A stretch of 64,000 nucleotides of DNA from Aurantiochytrium sp. KH105 (GCA_003116975.1 BGKB01000145.1:62001-126000), one strand, 5' to 3'. Positions 52,256-63,034 are shown, counted from the stretch's first letter. The notes: generated by a model not told the origin, from the letters alone. Program-made: numbers and translations.

Positions 52256-53566
52256 TCAATGATGGAGGGCCGGCATTCGCTGTCCGCAAAAGCCGTCCGT
52301 TTCCCAGTTCGCCTCGAGATCTTGCTCACGGGGCATAGAGTAGCCGAATTGTCGCAATGCATAGAGTACCTTTGCGCGTCGTAAGGACCCAAAATTTACC
52401 TCGGCTCGCTCCTTGGGCGAAAATTTTCGCCCCCCAAAGGATCCGCGATGCGATATAAAATTATCCGCTTGTTCTTGGACAGTCTGGGGCAAAACGCGCA
52501 ACATTGGCCATTCGCGACCTGCGAAGTTGAGTAGTGTGTGCAAACACGGCACATTGTCTTCGCCCACAAGGTCCTCGATGCGAATGGCCAGATACTGATT
52601 GGCGTTCAAATGGCCGGTAAGCCAGTGCATGGCCTCCAGATCATACCTTGCGTCGAATTCGAGCCTATTACGTACACCTCCCCTACATTGTTCATTGTCG
52701 AGAGCGTCGGTGTAAAAGATTTTGCATACATCCCTGAAAAACCTATCAAAGGTGCCACCGGCGAGGTCTCGCGGGTCTCTGAGCAAGTGAATGTAGCGTA
52801 ATTGGTCACCAAAGAGTTTGTGCAGCATTGGCAGCAAGAGAGTTGTTCGTGGTTGCTTGAGTGCGACCATCACTGCATCATCACCACTGAAGCGTAGCTG
52901 TTGAAGCAAGACACGCAACATGATTTGTAGACCCGAAAACCACGCTCCTTTGGACCGAACGTGGTCGTTAAACTCCATGCCGAAGACGCCATGTTCAGCG
53001 AGAATGGTCGTATAAATGTCGCCCACTTTCATGCTCGAGGTTGCGTTCTCTTCTGTGCACGAGACCATGTCATAGATGCCCATCCACGCGACGGAGTCGC
53101 GCGAGTGTGAGGTTTTGCCAAAGGAGACATCAAATGCAGAAAAAAAGTCGACGAGAGAGCGTGTTCCTGAGTCGCCGATCCCGCCAATAAATATGGGGAT
53201 GCCCGTGCCACGCTCTAGTAGAATTGTCTGCAGCTCGTCTGCAAGCGAGAGAATGGAGCTCTTGCACGCTATATCGTCTTTCTGCGAAGCAATATACGCC
53301 CTGAAGGTGCTCAAACTATGCCAGCCGGGGTTTGAAATCTCTCTCTCGTCTGCTCTGGCGTGCGAACCGGCGCTCGCAGGGCCCTCGCCATATTTGTCAC
53401 CGAGAAGAGCGCTCGAGGCGTCTGGCGGGCGGCGAAGAAGTCCGGTGCTGTCCATCCCGGCTCTCTGCGCTGTCCATGCTACGAGAACAAGCCCAAGAAC
53501 GACGGCCACTAACTTGAACACCGAGGAGCGGTGCCGCGTGGCCGCCCTTGACCTGCCCCGCGTCAT
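52256..53566 (-). CDS. Sulfotransferase-like type II membrane protein
   Basis: 436 residues from ATG 53566. It has a short basic N-terminus and one transmembrane helix (FKLVAVVLGLVLVAWTAQ, residues ~17-34), the topology of Golgi type II enzymes. The lumenal part carries a 5'-phosphosulfate-type loop (IPIFIGGIGDSGTRSLVDFF) and a later YIHLLRDPRDLAGG, the 3'-phosphate-binding R..P.D pattern of sulfotransferases. C-terminally there is YLAIRIEDLVGEDNV, also common in these enzymes. Substrate cannot be predicted; a glycan is likely given the topology. Single exon. It could instead be a related P-loop protein because the loop reads GDSGTRS rather than the usual GTR/KSGTT form. Confidence 0.7.
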   Translation of the reverse strand: MTRGRSRAATRHRSSVFKLVAVVLGLVLVAWTAQRAGMDSTGLLRRPPDASSALLGDKYGEGPASAGSHARADEREISNPGWHSLSTFRAYIASQKDDIACKSSILSLADELQTILLERGTGIPIFIGGIGDSGTRSLVDFFSAFDVSFGKTSHSRDSVAWMGIYDMVSCTEENATSSMKVGDIYTTILAEHGVFGMEFNDHVRSKGAWFSGLQIMLRVLLQQLRFSGDDAVMVALKQPRTTLLLPMLHKLFGDQLRYIHLLRDPRDLAGGTFDRFFRDVCKIFYTDALDNEQCRGGVRNRLEFDARYDLEAMHWLTGHLNANQYLAIRIEDLVGEDNVPCLHTLLNFAGREWPMLRVLPQTVQEQADNFISHRGSFGGRKFSPKERAEVNFGSLRRAKVLYALRQFGYSMPREQDLEANWETDGFCGQRMPALHH

Positions 53567-54751
53567 GCCGCTGCGCAGCAGCCTCTGTCTTTCCCGGCTG
53601 GTCTCGCGTTGCGCGTTACTTTTGCTTGGTGGTGGCGCGGCCGGGGCGGTCGGTGGTGATGTGTCCGGCCGACCTGGCCGGTAAGAATCAGTGCTGCACT
53701 TCGTGTCGGTTTTGGGTTTCTCATCGTCACCCGATTTACTACTCTCATCAAATGCGATTGGGCAGGTTCAGGGCAGGGCAGGGCAGGGCAGTCTACCGTT
53801 GGTCCAAGGCTCAAGAGACAATACCTTGCCTGAGGAAGAACATGCTTTGGAGGCAGGCAGCGCTGGTATGCGTGCCGATCGCGCAGCCAGGTGCAAGGGG
53901 ATACGTACGATCAGAGAGAACATGACCCCCGAACTTCCTTCGGAAAACCCTCCGAAAGCGCAGAATACAGAAGGCAGGATAGAACAAAGTCAGCAACATG
54001 TCGTTATAGCTCGACCTTATCCTCGCCCTTGCCCTCGTTTTCGTGCTATTTGTACGTTTCGAAGGAAATGGACTGCGCGCAAATGCTTTGAAGAACGTTT
54101 CAAAACCTTTACCGTGTTCGCCGCGAACGTCTCAAAATGTTTTCCGCATTCGCCGCGAACGCTTCGAGTCCTTCGTCGCGAGAGATCCGAGTTATTGCAT
54201 ACCGCAGTAAATGTCCAGCAGGCATACTTATTTTCTGTAGGAACACTGTCTTGGTGATCCGGCAAGGTGTGTTCAAAAAGGTTTATTGGCAAGTAAAAGA
54301 AAGATCGTAAATACTTGCTCGGTTCTAGCAGCGCATCGCAATTGCCTTTAAGCAACGCCCCAAGACGAAGATGCAAATCCTACTTTCCTACCCCAGTGCA
54401 TGCTGTCAAGGTTTCTCTTCTTTAGTCAGTAGTAACAAATTATTCATTCGAGTTTTCCGTTCGCCAGCTACTTTACATAATGATGACCACGCAGTACCTT
54501 TTACAATCAAGGAGAACCTTTTGAGCATCCATGCGTCTCATCCTAAGGTAATCAGCACAGCTGACGCTTGAAGTGTTTGGCAAAGAAGCCAATCATAACA
54601 TGACAGGAACGCAAATGCATAAGACGTTTGCCGCTGGCCTCAGAAAATCTACTGCTGGCCTTAGAAGTTTGCTATTGGCCACTGACAGACCCGGGCAATG
54701 AGATACAACCCACATTGCTCATGCAAAAGGAGCGCGCTTTGGCGTTATAGA
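53567..54751. other. Spacer between two minus-strand genes
   Basis: 1.2 kb, GC-rich only near 53567-53680. It contains (GGGCA)n at ~53768-53791, two copies of TTCGCCGCGAACG (~54119 and ~54149), and three degenerate GCTGGCCTyAGAA-like repeats at ~54625-54680. No gene was seen. Confidence 0.5.
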
Positions 54752-55444
54752 CTACTCCTTTTTCGCTTGTTTTTTGGGTCGGCCCGGAGATTTGCGCGGT
54801 TTCGTGGACGTTTGACGAGAGCTTGAACCCTGCGAGGCAGAGACCAAAGGTTCCTGGGGCGCTGGACCGCCTTGCGCTTCTGGAGCAACGTGATAACGCC
54901 AACGCTGAGCAAGACGGGGCACGAGGAATTTTGCCTTTGGAAAAGGCATGGAGGGATCGGGCGGAGCCCCCGTCACATGTTCCAAGGGGACGATATCTTC
55001 GCAAACCAAGAGCTCTTCAAGGGGCATGGCGCTGTAGTATGGTCCCATGCGCTTTTTAATGTTGCTCCAGTGCGCGCTGGTTGTGCCGTCCTGCGCAATG
55101 AAAACTTGCCAGCCGGTGGGGCTGCCCTGGTCATCGACAAGCTTGTCGTGAAGGTTTCCGAGTTTGACGAAGACAAACTTGTTGCTCTTTTGCTTCGCGC
55201 GTGCTCGCTTCTTGCCGCGTCGCGGGGCCTTGACTGTGGCCGCTGGCGTCTTCTCCTGCACCACGCTCACGGGCAGGTCAGCGTCCAACATGCCGGCGAG
55301 GGCATCCTTTGCCGCCTCCTCTGAAAAAGGATACCGCTGCGGAGCCGCGGCTTTCGGGGCGGGCTTGAGCACGGACTGCGCGGGGTCCTGCGCGGAGTGC
55401 GCGGGGTCCGGGCCTGGAGCGGCGCTCTCCGTGGAGGGCTCCAT
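54752..55444 (-). CDS. Unknown protein with AT-hook-like tail
   Basis: 230 residues from ATG 55444. The Pro/Ala-rich N-terminus is disordered. Residues ~75-90 are a basic cluster (RRGKKRARAKQKS). Residues ~90-185 form the only globular-looking part (KFVFVKLGNLHDKLVDDQGS, GWQVFIAQDGTTSAHWSNIK, MPLEELLVCEDIVPLEHVTG). The end is Ser/Lys-rich with SPGRPKKQ, an AT-hook-like GRP core. No family is recognised. Basic patches and the AT-hook suggest a nuclear, DNA-associated protein (inference). Divergent from the FAXDC2-like gene 1.8 kb away. Confidence 0.6.
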   Translation of the reverse strand: MEPSTESAAPGPDPAHSAQDPAQSVLKPAPKAAAPQRYPFSEEAAKDALAGMLDADLPVSVVQEKTPAATVKAPRRGKKRARAKQKSNKFVFVKLGNLHDKLVDDQGSPTGWQVFIAQDGTTSAHWSNIKKRMGPYYSAMPLEELLVCEDIVPLEHVTGAPPDPSMPFPKAKFLVPRLAQRWRYHVAPEAQGGPAPQEPLVSASQGSSSRQTSTKPRKSPGRPKKQAKKE

Positions 55445-57276
55445 CGTTGCGCGCGAAGCCTTTGTTATCTTTCTAGGACGGCTTGTTGACGACTTTCAAG
55501 AAAAAAAAAAAAGGAAAACTAACCACCAATTTGCCCATTAGGCCTTCGTACGATGTAGATCCTGAGTTTTCATCTGCGCTGGCATGGAATGCTCGACGTA
55601 GTAGAGCGCCGCAATGGGATTTTGGGGCTGGCAAGGGTGAAGAAGAGCATGAGCCGGCCACAGAAGATTGCGTCAGAAGCAACCACGTCAGTCAGCGCAG
55701 CCTGCTGGCGTTTTATACTTGATTCGATAAGTCGGTGACTTTGCACTTTCATCCGCTGTCACGACTCTGCAAGACGAGTAGCGCTTGGTTGCTGTCTGTC
55801 ATCGTCCATCCATCAAGCCATCAAGCCAACCAGCCGACCAGCCAGCCAGCCATACAGCCAGCCGTGCAGTCATCCAGCAAGGCTCCTTGTCTCCCGCCAA
55901 GCAAGCAAGTCTTTCCCCGCCGAGGTCTACGTCCTGCGTTATCTCCTCCTCCTGCTCCCTGCTCCCTACTGCCTGCTCCTCCAAAGTGCCAACCCTGCTG
56001 TCCAGCAGGCGCGACTGCTCTTCGTGATGCCGGATGATGGCGGCTCGGCTCTGCTGTGCTCTGCTCTGCTCCTGTGCTCTGCTCTGCGCTATTCCGCACC
56101 GCTCGCGCGAGCTTGGTCGTGGCTGACTGACGCCGGGCCAAAAGAGTCAAGGCGGGCCGCGCTCTCCCTCTCCTCACCTCTCTCGCAATGCTCCAACTCC
56201 TACCTTCCTTCCTTCAAGTGCGCCGCGCGGCCGGGACACCGCGGCAGCGCCAGTCCTGGTCGCAACCTTGCCTCGAACGAGACCTATCGCGTCGCGTCGC
56301 GCCGCGTCGCGTCGTGCCGAGTTGTTTCCTTGTTGCTTCGTGGACTCGTTGTTTCGTGTCGGTCAAGAATGCGTTGCTCGCAGTTTGTTTTTGTTGAAAC
56401 TGCCTCGGAGTCGAGGCCGCGTCGCAGTGCTGTGCTGCGCTGCGCTCCTACTCCCCCTCCTACGAAGGCCGCGGTGCCAGGAGCACACCGTCCATTGCGT
56501 TCCTGTGGATGCGACGATGGCCCGGCACATTTTAAAATGCAACGAGCACCACTTGGCCGCTCAAACTGCAGCAGGAGCAGTCTAGTGCAGATGGACGCTC
56601 GCGTTCACAAGGTAGTAGTGTTCTACCCTCCTCCGGTCTCACTTCGCCGCGCCAGGACGCAAGGAAGGAGCTCCGACCCGGCCTGCTCCCCCTCTGAGCT
56701 GCAGCCTGGCTGTGCCGGCTGCCACGCTGCGTCCAGCCTCTGCGCCGCGAGCAGCAGCAGGTTCTCCTTTCCTTTCACTTCTCGCTGCAGCTCGCCCACC
56801 CGCGCGCTTGCGTTCCTCTCGCACCTCCCAAGTGCGCCCCGATTTCGCCAGCAAGACATGGCAACCAGCTGCATCTCCAGCCTGCTCATGCCAGGGGCCC
56901 CGCCTCGCCTCGCCTCGCCTCGCTCGCTCGCCAAGCCACGCCTCCACGTCTCCACGTCTCCACGCCGCGACTCCGCCAAGCCACGATCTCTGCGCTGCTG
57001 CTGTGCTCTGCTGTGCTGTCTGCTCAGCTCTCGCCCGGGGCGGCCGCGGCGTGCCCGAGCAGGAACTTGATAACGCGCGAAGAGGCCTCGGAGGAGCCGC
57101 AAAAGCGTAGCTCTCGCTCGCTCGCTCGCTCGCAGAGCAGAGCGGAGCGGAGCGGAGCCGCGCGAGCTCGGCGGGCAGGGCAGACCCGCTTCGGAGAGCT
57201 GGCGGGCGCTGCCGAGGAGCGGCGGCGCTGTCGAGGCGCGCGGCGGAGCGGGCGGAGGCGGGGCCGGGAGGGTTGG
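55445..57276. promoter_or_regulatory. Long divergent spacer, AT-hook protein / FAXDC2-like
   Basis: 1.8 kb. It contains a poly-A run at 55499-55513, CCAGCCAACCAGCC-type repeats at ~55805-55865, CTCTGCTGTGCTCTG repeats at ~56045-56090 and GCTCGCTCG repeats at ~56918 and ~57116. Long ORFs on both strands have no protein character. I see no gene. Confidence 0.5.
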
Positions 57277-58563
57277 ATGGGGATGATGATGAGCATGGCC
57301 GCCCTGGAAGTCCCGGAGGTCCTCGCGGCCGGCGCCGAGGGCTTGGCGAGGGGCGCTCTCGCCGTTGCGGTGGCGACCTCCACGAGCAACTACGCGGTCA
57401 GCTGGCCGCAGGCAGCCTGGGTCGCGGCGGGCGGCGCCGGCGCCGCGTGGAAGTGGTGGTGGGGGGCAGGGTTCGAGCAGGGGGACGGGTTCGCGACCCT
57501 GGCGCTGCTTGCCCCGGCCTTGGCCAGCCTCACGTACTGGGTCCATGGCCTCCTTTTGCTGCTGCTCGACATCGAAAAATGGCCCGCGCTGTACAAGTAC
57601 AAGATTCAGCCCGGAAAGGATTTTGACGTCAAGCTCTTGCCCGGTCTGGTGAGGAACATTCTTTTCGGCCATGTCTTCGTGGCCCTGCCCCTCTCGGTTG
57701 CCATTTGGTATTCGGGGCGCATCGAGATCTCGCCTCGTATCCCGGGCTTTGTTGAGATATTCGTGCACCTGGTTATTTTCCTTCTCGTGGACGAGGTTCT
57801 CTTTTACTACACACATCGTGCGTGCCACGAGTTTCCTTTTCTTTACAAGCACGTGCACAAGATACACCACCAATATACGGCCCCAATCGGGCTGGCGGCC
57901 GACTATGCGCATCCTCTGGAGCACCTCTTTGTGAACCTTATTCCTAATCTTGCTGGAGCTCTTCTTGTGCGCGCACATGCGGTCACCTTCATTTTCTGGT
58001 GGGTCATTGTAAGTTTGGGGTTTTCTGCGGATGCTTCGCTTCGTGAGCGCATAGTGTACTGACCTACCCTTTGTTTCAATATGCGCAGACTGTTATTGGA
58101 ACGCAATGTAATCATTCGGGCTACAGGATGTGGTGGCTCCCGCAGAGCGAGGACAACCCGAACATGCACGATTTGCACCACATGAAGTTCACGTGTAAGT
58201 TCCTTGTTTCGCTTCGCTTCGCCTTGCCTTCCTTGCCTTGCCTTGCCTTGCCTTGCCATGCTTCGCTGAGAAACGAGGGAGACTGACACGCTTCACGCGC
58301 ACATGGATGGATGGCTTCGTTTGGATTGGGTTGGATTGGATGGGATTGGAATTGTTTTCATTTGTGACAATTTGCTTATTCGCTTTCTTGCTTTTTTCTT
58401 ATCGATCTGTACAAATCAAATGAACTCACCCGCTGCTGCTGCTATCTGCTGGTGGTCGCACGAAACAGGCAACTTCGGCTCAATGGGGATTCTGGATAAG
58501 CTGCACGGCACGTACAGAGATTGGCGCGAAGTAACTGGAAAGGTCAGCAAAAAGACCTTGTGA
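57277..58563 (+). CDS. Fatty acid hydroxylase-superfamily protein, FAXDC2-like
   Basis: 310 residues from three exons: 57277-58008, 58089-58194 and 58469-58563. Donors are GTAAGT, acceptors GCGCAG and AACAG. Integral ER-type di-iron enzyme of the sterol desaturase/fatty acid hydroxylase superfamily. Membrane helices lie at ~50-75, ~80-100, ~125-145 and ~155-178. The three His boxes are complete: HRACH (180-184), HKIHH (194-198) and HDLHH (271-275). TAPIGLAADYAHPLEHLFVN and the ending GSMGILDKLHGT are closest to animal FAXDC2 and its protist relatives, less so to ERG25-type methylsterol oxidase. The substrate is thus unclear. Several Met codons cluster at the start (57277 to 57295). Confidence 0.85.
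58195..58468 (+). other. Intron 2 of the FAXDC2-like gene, with (CCTTG)n
   Basis: 274-bp GT-AG intron. It contains CTTCG and a run of CCTTG units at ~58221-58255 and, further on, TTGGATTGGG-type repeats. Splicing joins FTC to NFGSMG in frame. Confidence 0.8.
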
Positions 58564-58907
58564 GCGAGCGCACATGGCCTTTGTTTTTTCTTCTTCCACT
58601 GGATGACGACGATAATGTGTGCGCGCGTGTGTGTGTATGTGTGGCTCGAGTCGCGCTGGCTGCCCGGCTGGTTCATTGGCGGGCTTGTTAGCTGATGTAT
58701 GTATAAAGTAACGTAGAGAGGCGATCTTCTCCACCTACCAGTTCTCTCGCGTGCGCAATCTGCTTTGATTCCTTGTTCTCTGCTTCTTGGCCTCCTCGTC
58801 CAAAAACTTTTTGTTCCATAGTTTCCGAGGAGGACGAAAAAGGCGCGGGCTAACTAGCTAGCCAGCAACGCCTGCGCTCCACACGCTTGTTGTTGCGAGA
58901 GCAACCC
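58564..58907. other. Convergent spacer, FAXDC2-like / SLC5
   Basis: 344 bases between gene 3' ends with a (GT)n-like run at 58617-58641. No gene was seen. Confidence 0.6.
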
Positions 58908-59235
58908 TTAGGCAAAGATGGACACTTGCGTGACCCAGCAGGCAAAAATGAGCACTGCGAGACCCTGGATGACACGCTTGCGCAAAAGGCAGGCGTCGAG
59001 AAAGTGCGGTGAAAGCGAGGAATCGTCGAGGCACTGATACGAAGTGCTGGCTTCACGAGCCATGAGCTTGTCAAAGAGTTTCCAGCTGAAAAAGAGCGAA
59101 TCGTAATCAGAATCATTGTTGCCTTCGTGGGCCGAGTTGGTGCTGCCCTCGAGTCCACTACCCTCGTGGTTGTTCTCGCGGCGAGGGGCATCCCGAATCG
59201 CCCACGAGTTTCCACCATCCTCGTCGTCTTGCTGC

Positions 59236-59271
<36 letters not shown>

Positions 59272-60869
59272 CCATCAGCACCTTGAGACTCGAAGCTGTC
59301 CTCCACTTGGCCATCCTGCGAAGATACACGAAGAAAGTGCGAAAGGCCAAACAGGAGAAACGTGCACACCCAAAAGCTCACTGCGGCGTAGTGGAGAAAG
59401 TTGGACATGGTGAAGATGCCAAACATCTTATCACCAGCAACGTCCTCGATCACCTCGAGCACGAGACGGACAGCGCCCACACTGACGCCAGCCTTGAGCG
59501 TGATCTCACCCGCACGACGCGTAGGAATACGCGACACCATGCCCCAAATGTAGACACAGAGCAGCGGCGGGCCGAGGTACGCCTGCGGCTTGTTAATGAT
59601 GGTAAAAAGGCTGCTGCCCAAGTACGGCATGACGGGAAGCCAGGCGAGCGCAAGAAGGGCAAGCACGATGATGGTGATGCGCCCGACGAGCACGAGGCGC
59701 TCCTCCGTCGCTTCCGGGTACCATTGGCGCCAGACAGTGAGTGCAAAGAGAGTTCCCGAAGAGTTGAAGACGCTGGCAAGTGCAGACATGAGCGCCGAGA
59801 GCATGCTGGCGATAATGAGTCCGCGCATGTTTTTGGGCACAACATTGAGCACGAGCCACGGGTACGAGGAGTCGTAGTTGAAGTTCTCGAGCTCAGCGGG
59901 TGTGAGGCGCTCCTCGACGAGAACGCGCGCGCAAAGACCGGGCACGACCATGATGAAAAAAGGAATGAACTTGAGCGTTGCCGCAAAGAGGCAACCAACC
60001 TGGCCGTGCGCGACGTTCTTCGCCGCCAAGGTGCGCTGCACGATGACCTGATCGACGCCAAAGTACCAAGGCGCAAAGGTGTAAAAGCCAAAGATGAAGC
60101 CGGTCCAGGGCATCGTGGGGTCCGAGCTCGGACGAAAGAGATGCATAAAGCGCGGGTCCACGTCGTCGAGGGCATTGACAGAGTCAACAAGGCCAGACCA
60201 GCCCCCGACCGCGCCAAGCGAGTACGCGAGCATAATGAAGCCGCCTGCCACGAGCACGATCGTTTGCAGGACCTCGGTGTAGATGACGGCCTCGAGGCCG
60301 CCGACAACCGTGTAGAGCGTGGTGAAGGCGATGAGAAGCACGACGGCGACTGTCTTGTTGACGTCGAGGAGCTCGACGAGGATCAGCTGACCGGCAAAGA
60401 GGGTGGCGCTGATGCGCGAAAGCACGTAGACAGCGAGGGAGACGGCGACCATGATGGTCTTGCACTTGAGGTTGTAGCGGCGCTCGAGATAGTCGGGAGT
60501 AGTCTCGATGGCCGCGCTCAGGTACGTGGGCAGAAAGAACATGCCCAGCGCGAGGACGCAGATGACGGCGCCGATCTCGTAAAAGGCCGTGGCCACGCCC
60601 GAAGAGGCCGCGCCTCCCGCGAGTCCGACAAAGTGCTCGCTGCCGATGTTGCTCGCAAAGAGCGAGAAGCCGACGGCCGTAAAGCGCACGCTGCGGTCCG
60701 CGAGAAAGTAGCCCGCGGACGTCTGCTTCCCGCTCCGAAAGCTGACCCACGCGAAGATGATAACGACCACCACGTAGTACAGAATCAGGGTGACCCAGTC
60801 GCCGACGCCCATGGCGTTGGCGATGCTGGCCTTGCCCAGCGCGTCCTCATTCGCCACGGCGTCCGCCAT
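58908..60869 (-). CDS. Sodium:solute symporter, SLC5/SGLT family
   Basis: 653-residue single-exon transporter from ATG 60869 (the in-frame TTG upstream is not a start). About 14 membrane helices. Family landmarks: GYFLADRSVRFTAVGFSLFA, SNIGSEHFVGLAGGAA, RISATLFAGQLILVELL, GGLEAVIYTEVLQTIVLVAG, FGVDQVIVQRTLAAKN, and MLSALMSALASVFNSSGTLF, which carries the Na+-site Ser pair. A Gln run encoded by CTG repeats (~59230-59265) lies in the late cytoplasmic loop. SGLT-type members couple Na+ entry to sugar, inositol or similar solutes across the plasma membrane; which one cannot be read here. Animal SGLTs are 640-720 residues. Divergent from the H3 variant. Confidence 0.92.
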
Positions 60870-61438
60870 CTTCCCCAAAGTCTCCTCCTCCTCCCGCTCC
60901 TGCCGCTGCTGCGCTCGCCGCTACGAAGGCCTCGTCCTCGAGCACCTGCTGCTCCTCCAGGTAGCCGACAAGGGCTTCCCGCTGCTGCGTCTCGGCCTCG
61001 TCGTCACGCGATCTCCGCCTCGTGCGCGCGGGCGCGGGGCTCGCGGCGGGCGCGGGCGCGGGCGGGCGGGCGTGCGGGCGGGAGCGAGTCCGTGCGAGCG
61101 CGAGCGCGGGCGTGCGTGCGAGCGAGCGGGCGCGAGCGGCGACCGCGCGGCGTCCGTTCGGGTTCTGGGTCGAGCGAGCGCTTCTAGTAACAAGGTAAGG
61201 CGCGTTTTGCATGCCTGCGTCCATGCCTGCGTGCACGCGAGTCCAGGATCGCGCTCCCGCCGCCTGCGAGGGCGGGGCGGGCGGCGCGCGCAGGCTGGCA
61301 GCGCGGGCCCGGCCTCGCGCCGCGGAGCCGACGAGGCCGCGCAGGGGCGGCGCAGCGAGCGGGGCGGGGAGACGAGGCGGGCGGCGCGGGGACCAGGCGG
61401 GGGCTAGGGATTGCGGTAGCCGGGCGGTAGCCGGAGGG

Positions 61439-61493
61439 CCGCAAGTGGAGAATGGCGGCGCGCAAGTGGGGAATGCAGGGCGCGCGACTTGCG
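61439..61493. promoter_or_regulatory. ACTTGCG motif group
   Basis: Three CGCAAGTG/ACTTGCG sites within 55 bases. The central one reads CGCAAGTGGGGAATGC (61461-61476) and differs at one base from CGCAAGTCGGGAATGC at 13955-13970. Confidence 0.5.
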
Positions 61494-61792
61494 GGTGCGT
61501 ATAAGCGTGTTTGTGTGGGGTGTGTTTGGGGCTTTGTTGTGCAAGTATAGTACAACAAAGAGAGCGAGGAGGAGGAGGAGAAAGAGCAGCGCGAGGATAC
61601 GCTCGAGGATACGGCCGCCGCTGCCGGCGCGGAGGCCCTGCAGAGCGGTGCGGGAGGGCGCAGAGGCCCTGCACAAGGGTCCCGCCGCAGGGCGCGGACA
61701 GAGGCGCGGCGCGGGGCGATGGGCGGGCGATGGCGATGGCGATGTTGACATGACGATGGCGATGGAGATGTTGAAGACGACGATAAGACGCC

Positions 61793-61951
61793 ATGCGCGA
61801 CGACGACAACGACGACACCAACGACGACGACACCAGCGACGACGACACCAGCGACGACGAGGACGAGGACGAGGGGGACGAGAAGCGCAGGCGGGAGTTG
61901 GGAAAGCGCCGGGCGCGGAGGCTCGAGGAGCAGAAGCGCGGGCCTCCGTAG
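61793..61951 (+). CDS. Small ORF, acidic then basic (doubtful)
   Basis: 52 residues from ATG 61793, preceded by an in-frame stop. The first half is almost only Asp, Thr and Ser (MRDDDNDDTNDDDTSDDDTS). The second is basic and helical (EKRRRELGKRRARRLEEQKR). It looks protein-like, but a GAC repeat would give the first half anyway. It could be a small exon or a chance ORF. Confidence 0.2.
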   Translation: MRDDDNDDTNDDDTSDDDTSDDEDEDEGDEKRRRELGKRRARRLEEQKRGPP

Positions 61952-62578
61952 TCCTCGGGATGAGAGCGTGGCACAGCAGCGCGTCGACGCGGGAGCCTCG
62001 CGGCGGCGTGGTCGCGCGTAACGCGGCGGCACGTGCAGGCGCGGGGCGCGGGCGAGACGCGCGAGAGAGAGACGGCGGGGCGAAGACAGACCCGCGAGGG
62101 AGGTCTCGGGCCGGGGCTGGACGCCGGCGAGCAGCTAGCGAGGAGGGGGAGGACGAGAAGAGTCCGCGATGCATCTCGTGCGTGCGTCCAGGAGACGAGA
62201 CGAGACGAGACGAGACGAGACCTTGCGCGCAGATCAAGACCGAGACCGAGACCGAGGCCGAGACCGAGACCCGCGCACGGAGCGCGGGAGAGGCGGGGAT
62301 GGCCGCGGACGTGCTTCGCGCCAAGAGCGCGAGAGCGAGGGTCTGCTCGAGGGACGGCGTGGCGTCGAACTTACGAACCGCAGAACTGGCCTGCAGGAGC
62401 AGCAAAAGCAGGAGAAGGGAGCAAAAGCAGCAAGAAGGCGTGCAAGCAAAACCCGAACGCCGCGGAGGAGGAGGAGAAGAAGAAGAGCTCTTTCGGGACG
62501 CAGAGCGGAGCCGCGCAGAGCAGAGCAGCGGCCGAGGACGAGTAGACGGACGGCCAGCCAGCCTAGAGGGCGAGCCCG

Positions 62579-63034
62579 ATGGCGCGCAAGAAGCAGACAG
62601 TGTACAAGGCGGTGGGGGCCAAGGCCCCCCGCATGAGGCCCGTCATGGTCTCTGAGCAGCATCAGCAGCAGAGGTGGCAGCAAGACAAAGGCGTGCTTGC
62701 GGGCGGGGCGAGAGGGGGCGTCCAGCGCGATCTCGTGCTTCCGCGAAGCGTGGAGGGAAAGCGAGCGCGGAGACTTGCGACGGAAGAAGACCTGAACCTT
62801 ATCATTCGCAGAGGACCTTTTCGACGTCTGGTCAAGGGACTCGTCCGCGAAAAGACGGACCTCCGAATATCGGGCGCTGCACTCGCAAGTTTGCAAGAGG
62901 CCGCCGAGACCTACCTCGTTGGCGTCTTTCGCGACGCCGGCGTGAGCGCCTCAGCGTCGCACCACGTCTTTGTACGCTCCAAAGACCTCGCGCTCGCACG
63001 CAGAATTAGAGGTCTCGCGCCTTCTTGTGTATAA
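62579..63034 (+). CDS. Divergent histone H3 variant
   Basis: 151-residue histone-fold protein from ATG 62579. The tail ARKKQTVYKAVGAKAPR is clearly derived from ARTKQTARKSTGGKAPR. Lys4, Lys9 and Lys14 positions are kept, while Arg8, Ser10 and Lys18 are lost. A ~45-residue Gln/Gly/Arg-rich insert follows, with no counterpart in canonical H3. The fold resumes at RRGPFRRLVKGLVREKTDLR, SLQEAAETYLVGVF and KDLALARRIRG. Loop 1 is one residue shorter than in H3, and the canonical QSSAV and KRVTIMPKDI segments are changed. Canonical H3 is 136 residues. It is either a specialised H3 or a candidate centromeric H3. Single exon. Confidence 0.8.
   Translation: MARKKQTVYKAVGAKAPRMRPVMVSEQHQQQRWQQDKGVLAGGARGGVQRDLVLPRSVEGKRARRLATEEDLNLIIRRGPFRRLVKGLVREKTDLRISGAALASLQEAAETYLVGVFRDAGVSASASHHVFVRSKDLALARRIRGLAPSCV

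Larger units (their letters stand above)
60870..62578. promoter_or_regulatory. Long divergent GC-rich spacer, SLC5 / H3 variant
   Basis: 1.7 kb of very GC-rich DNA. It contains GGGCGCGGGCG runs near 61030-61140, the ACTTGCG motifs at ~61439-61493, GAC-rich repeats at 61795-61870, (GACGA)n at ~62198-62220 and GACCGA repeats at ~62240-62270. A 52-codon ORF at 61793-61951 is listed separately. Other long ORFs lack protein character. Confidence 0.5.

Noticed and set aside
56024-57070. 348-codon plus-strand ORF upstream of the FAXDC2-like gene
   Set aside because: Starts in repeat DNA, Ser/Arg/Pro/Cys-rich without structure, and ends before the real start.
59127-61187. 686-codon plus-strand ORF
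   Set aside because: Antisense to the SLC5 transporter; His/Asp/Arg-rich shadow composition.
61184-62405. Long ORFs on both strands (282-388 codons)
   Set aside because: GC-rich spacer with repeats; no consistent codon pattern or domain; mutually overlapping.
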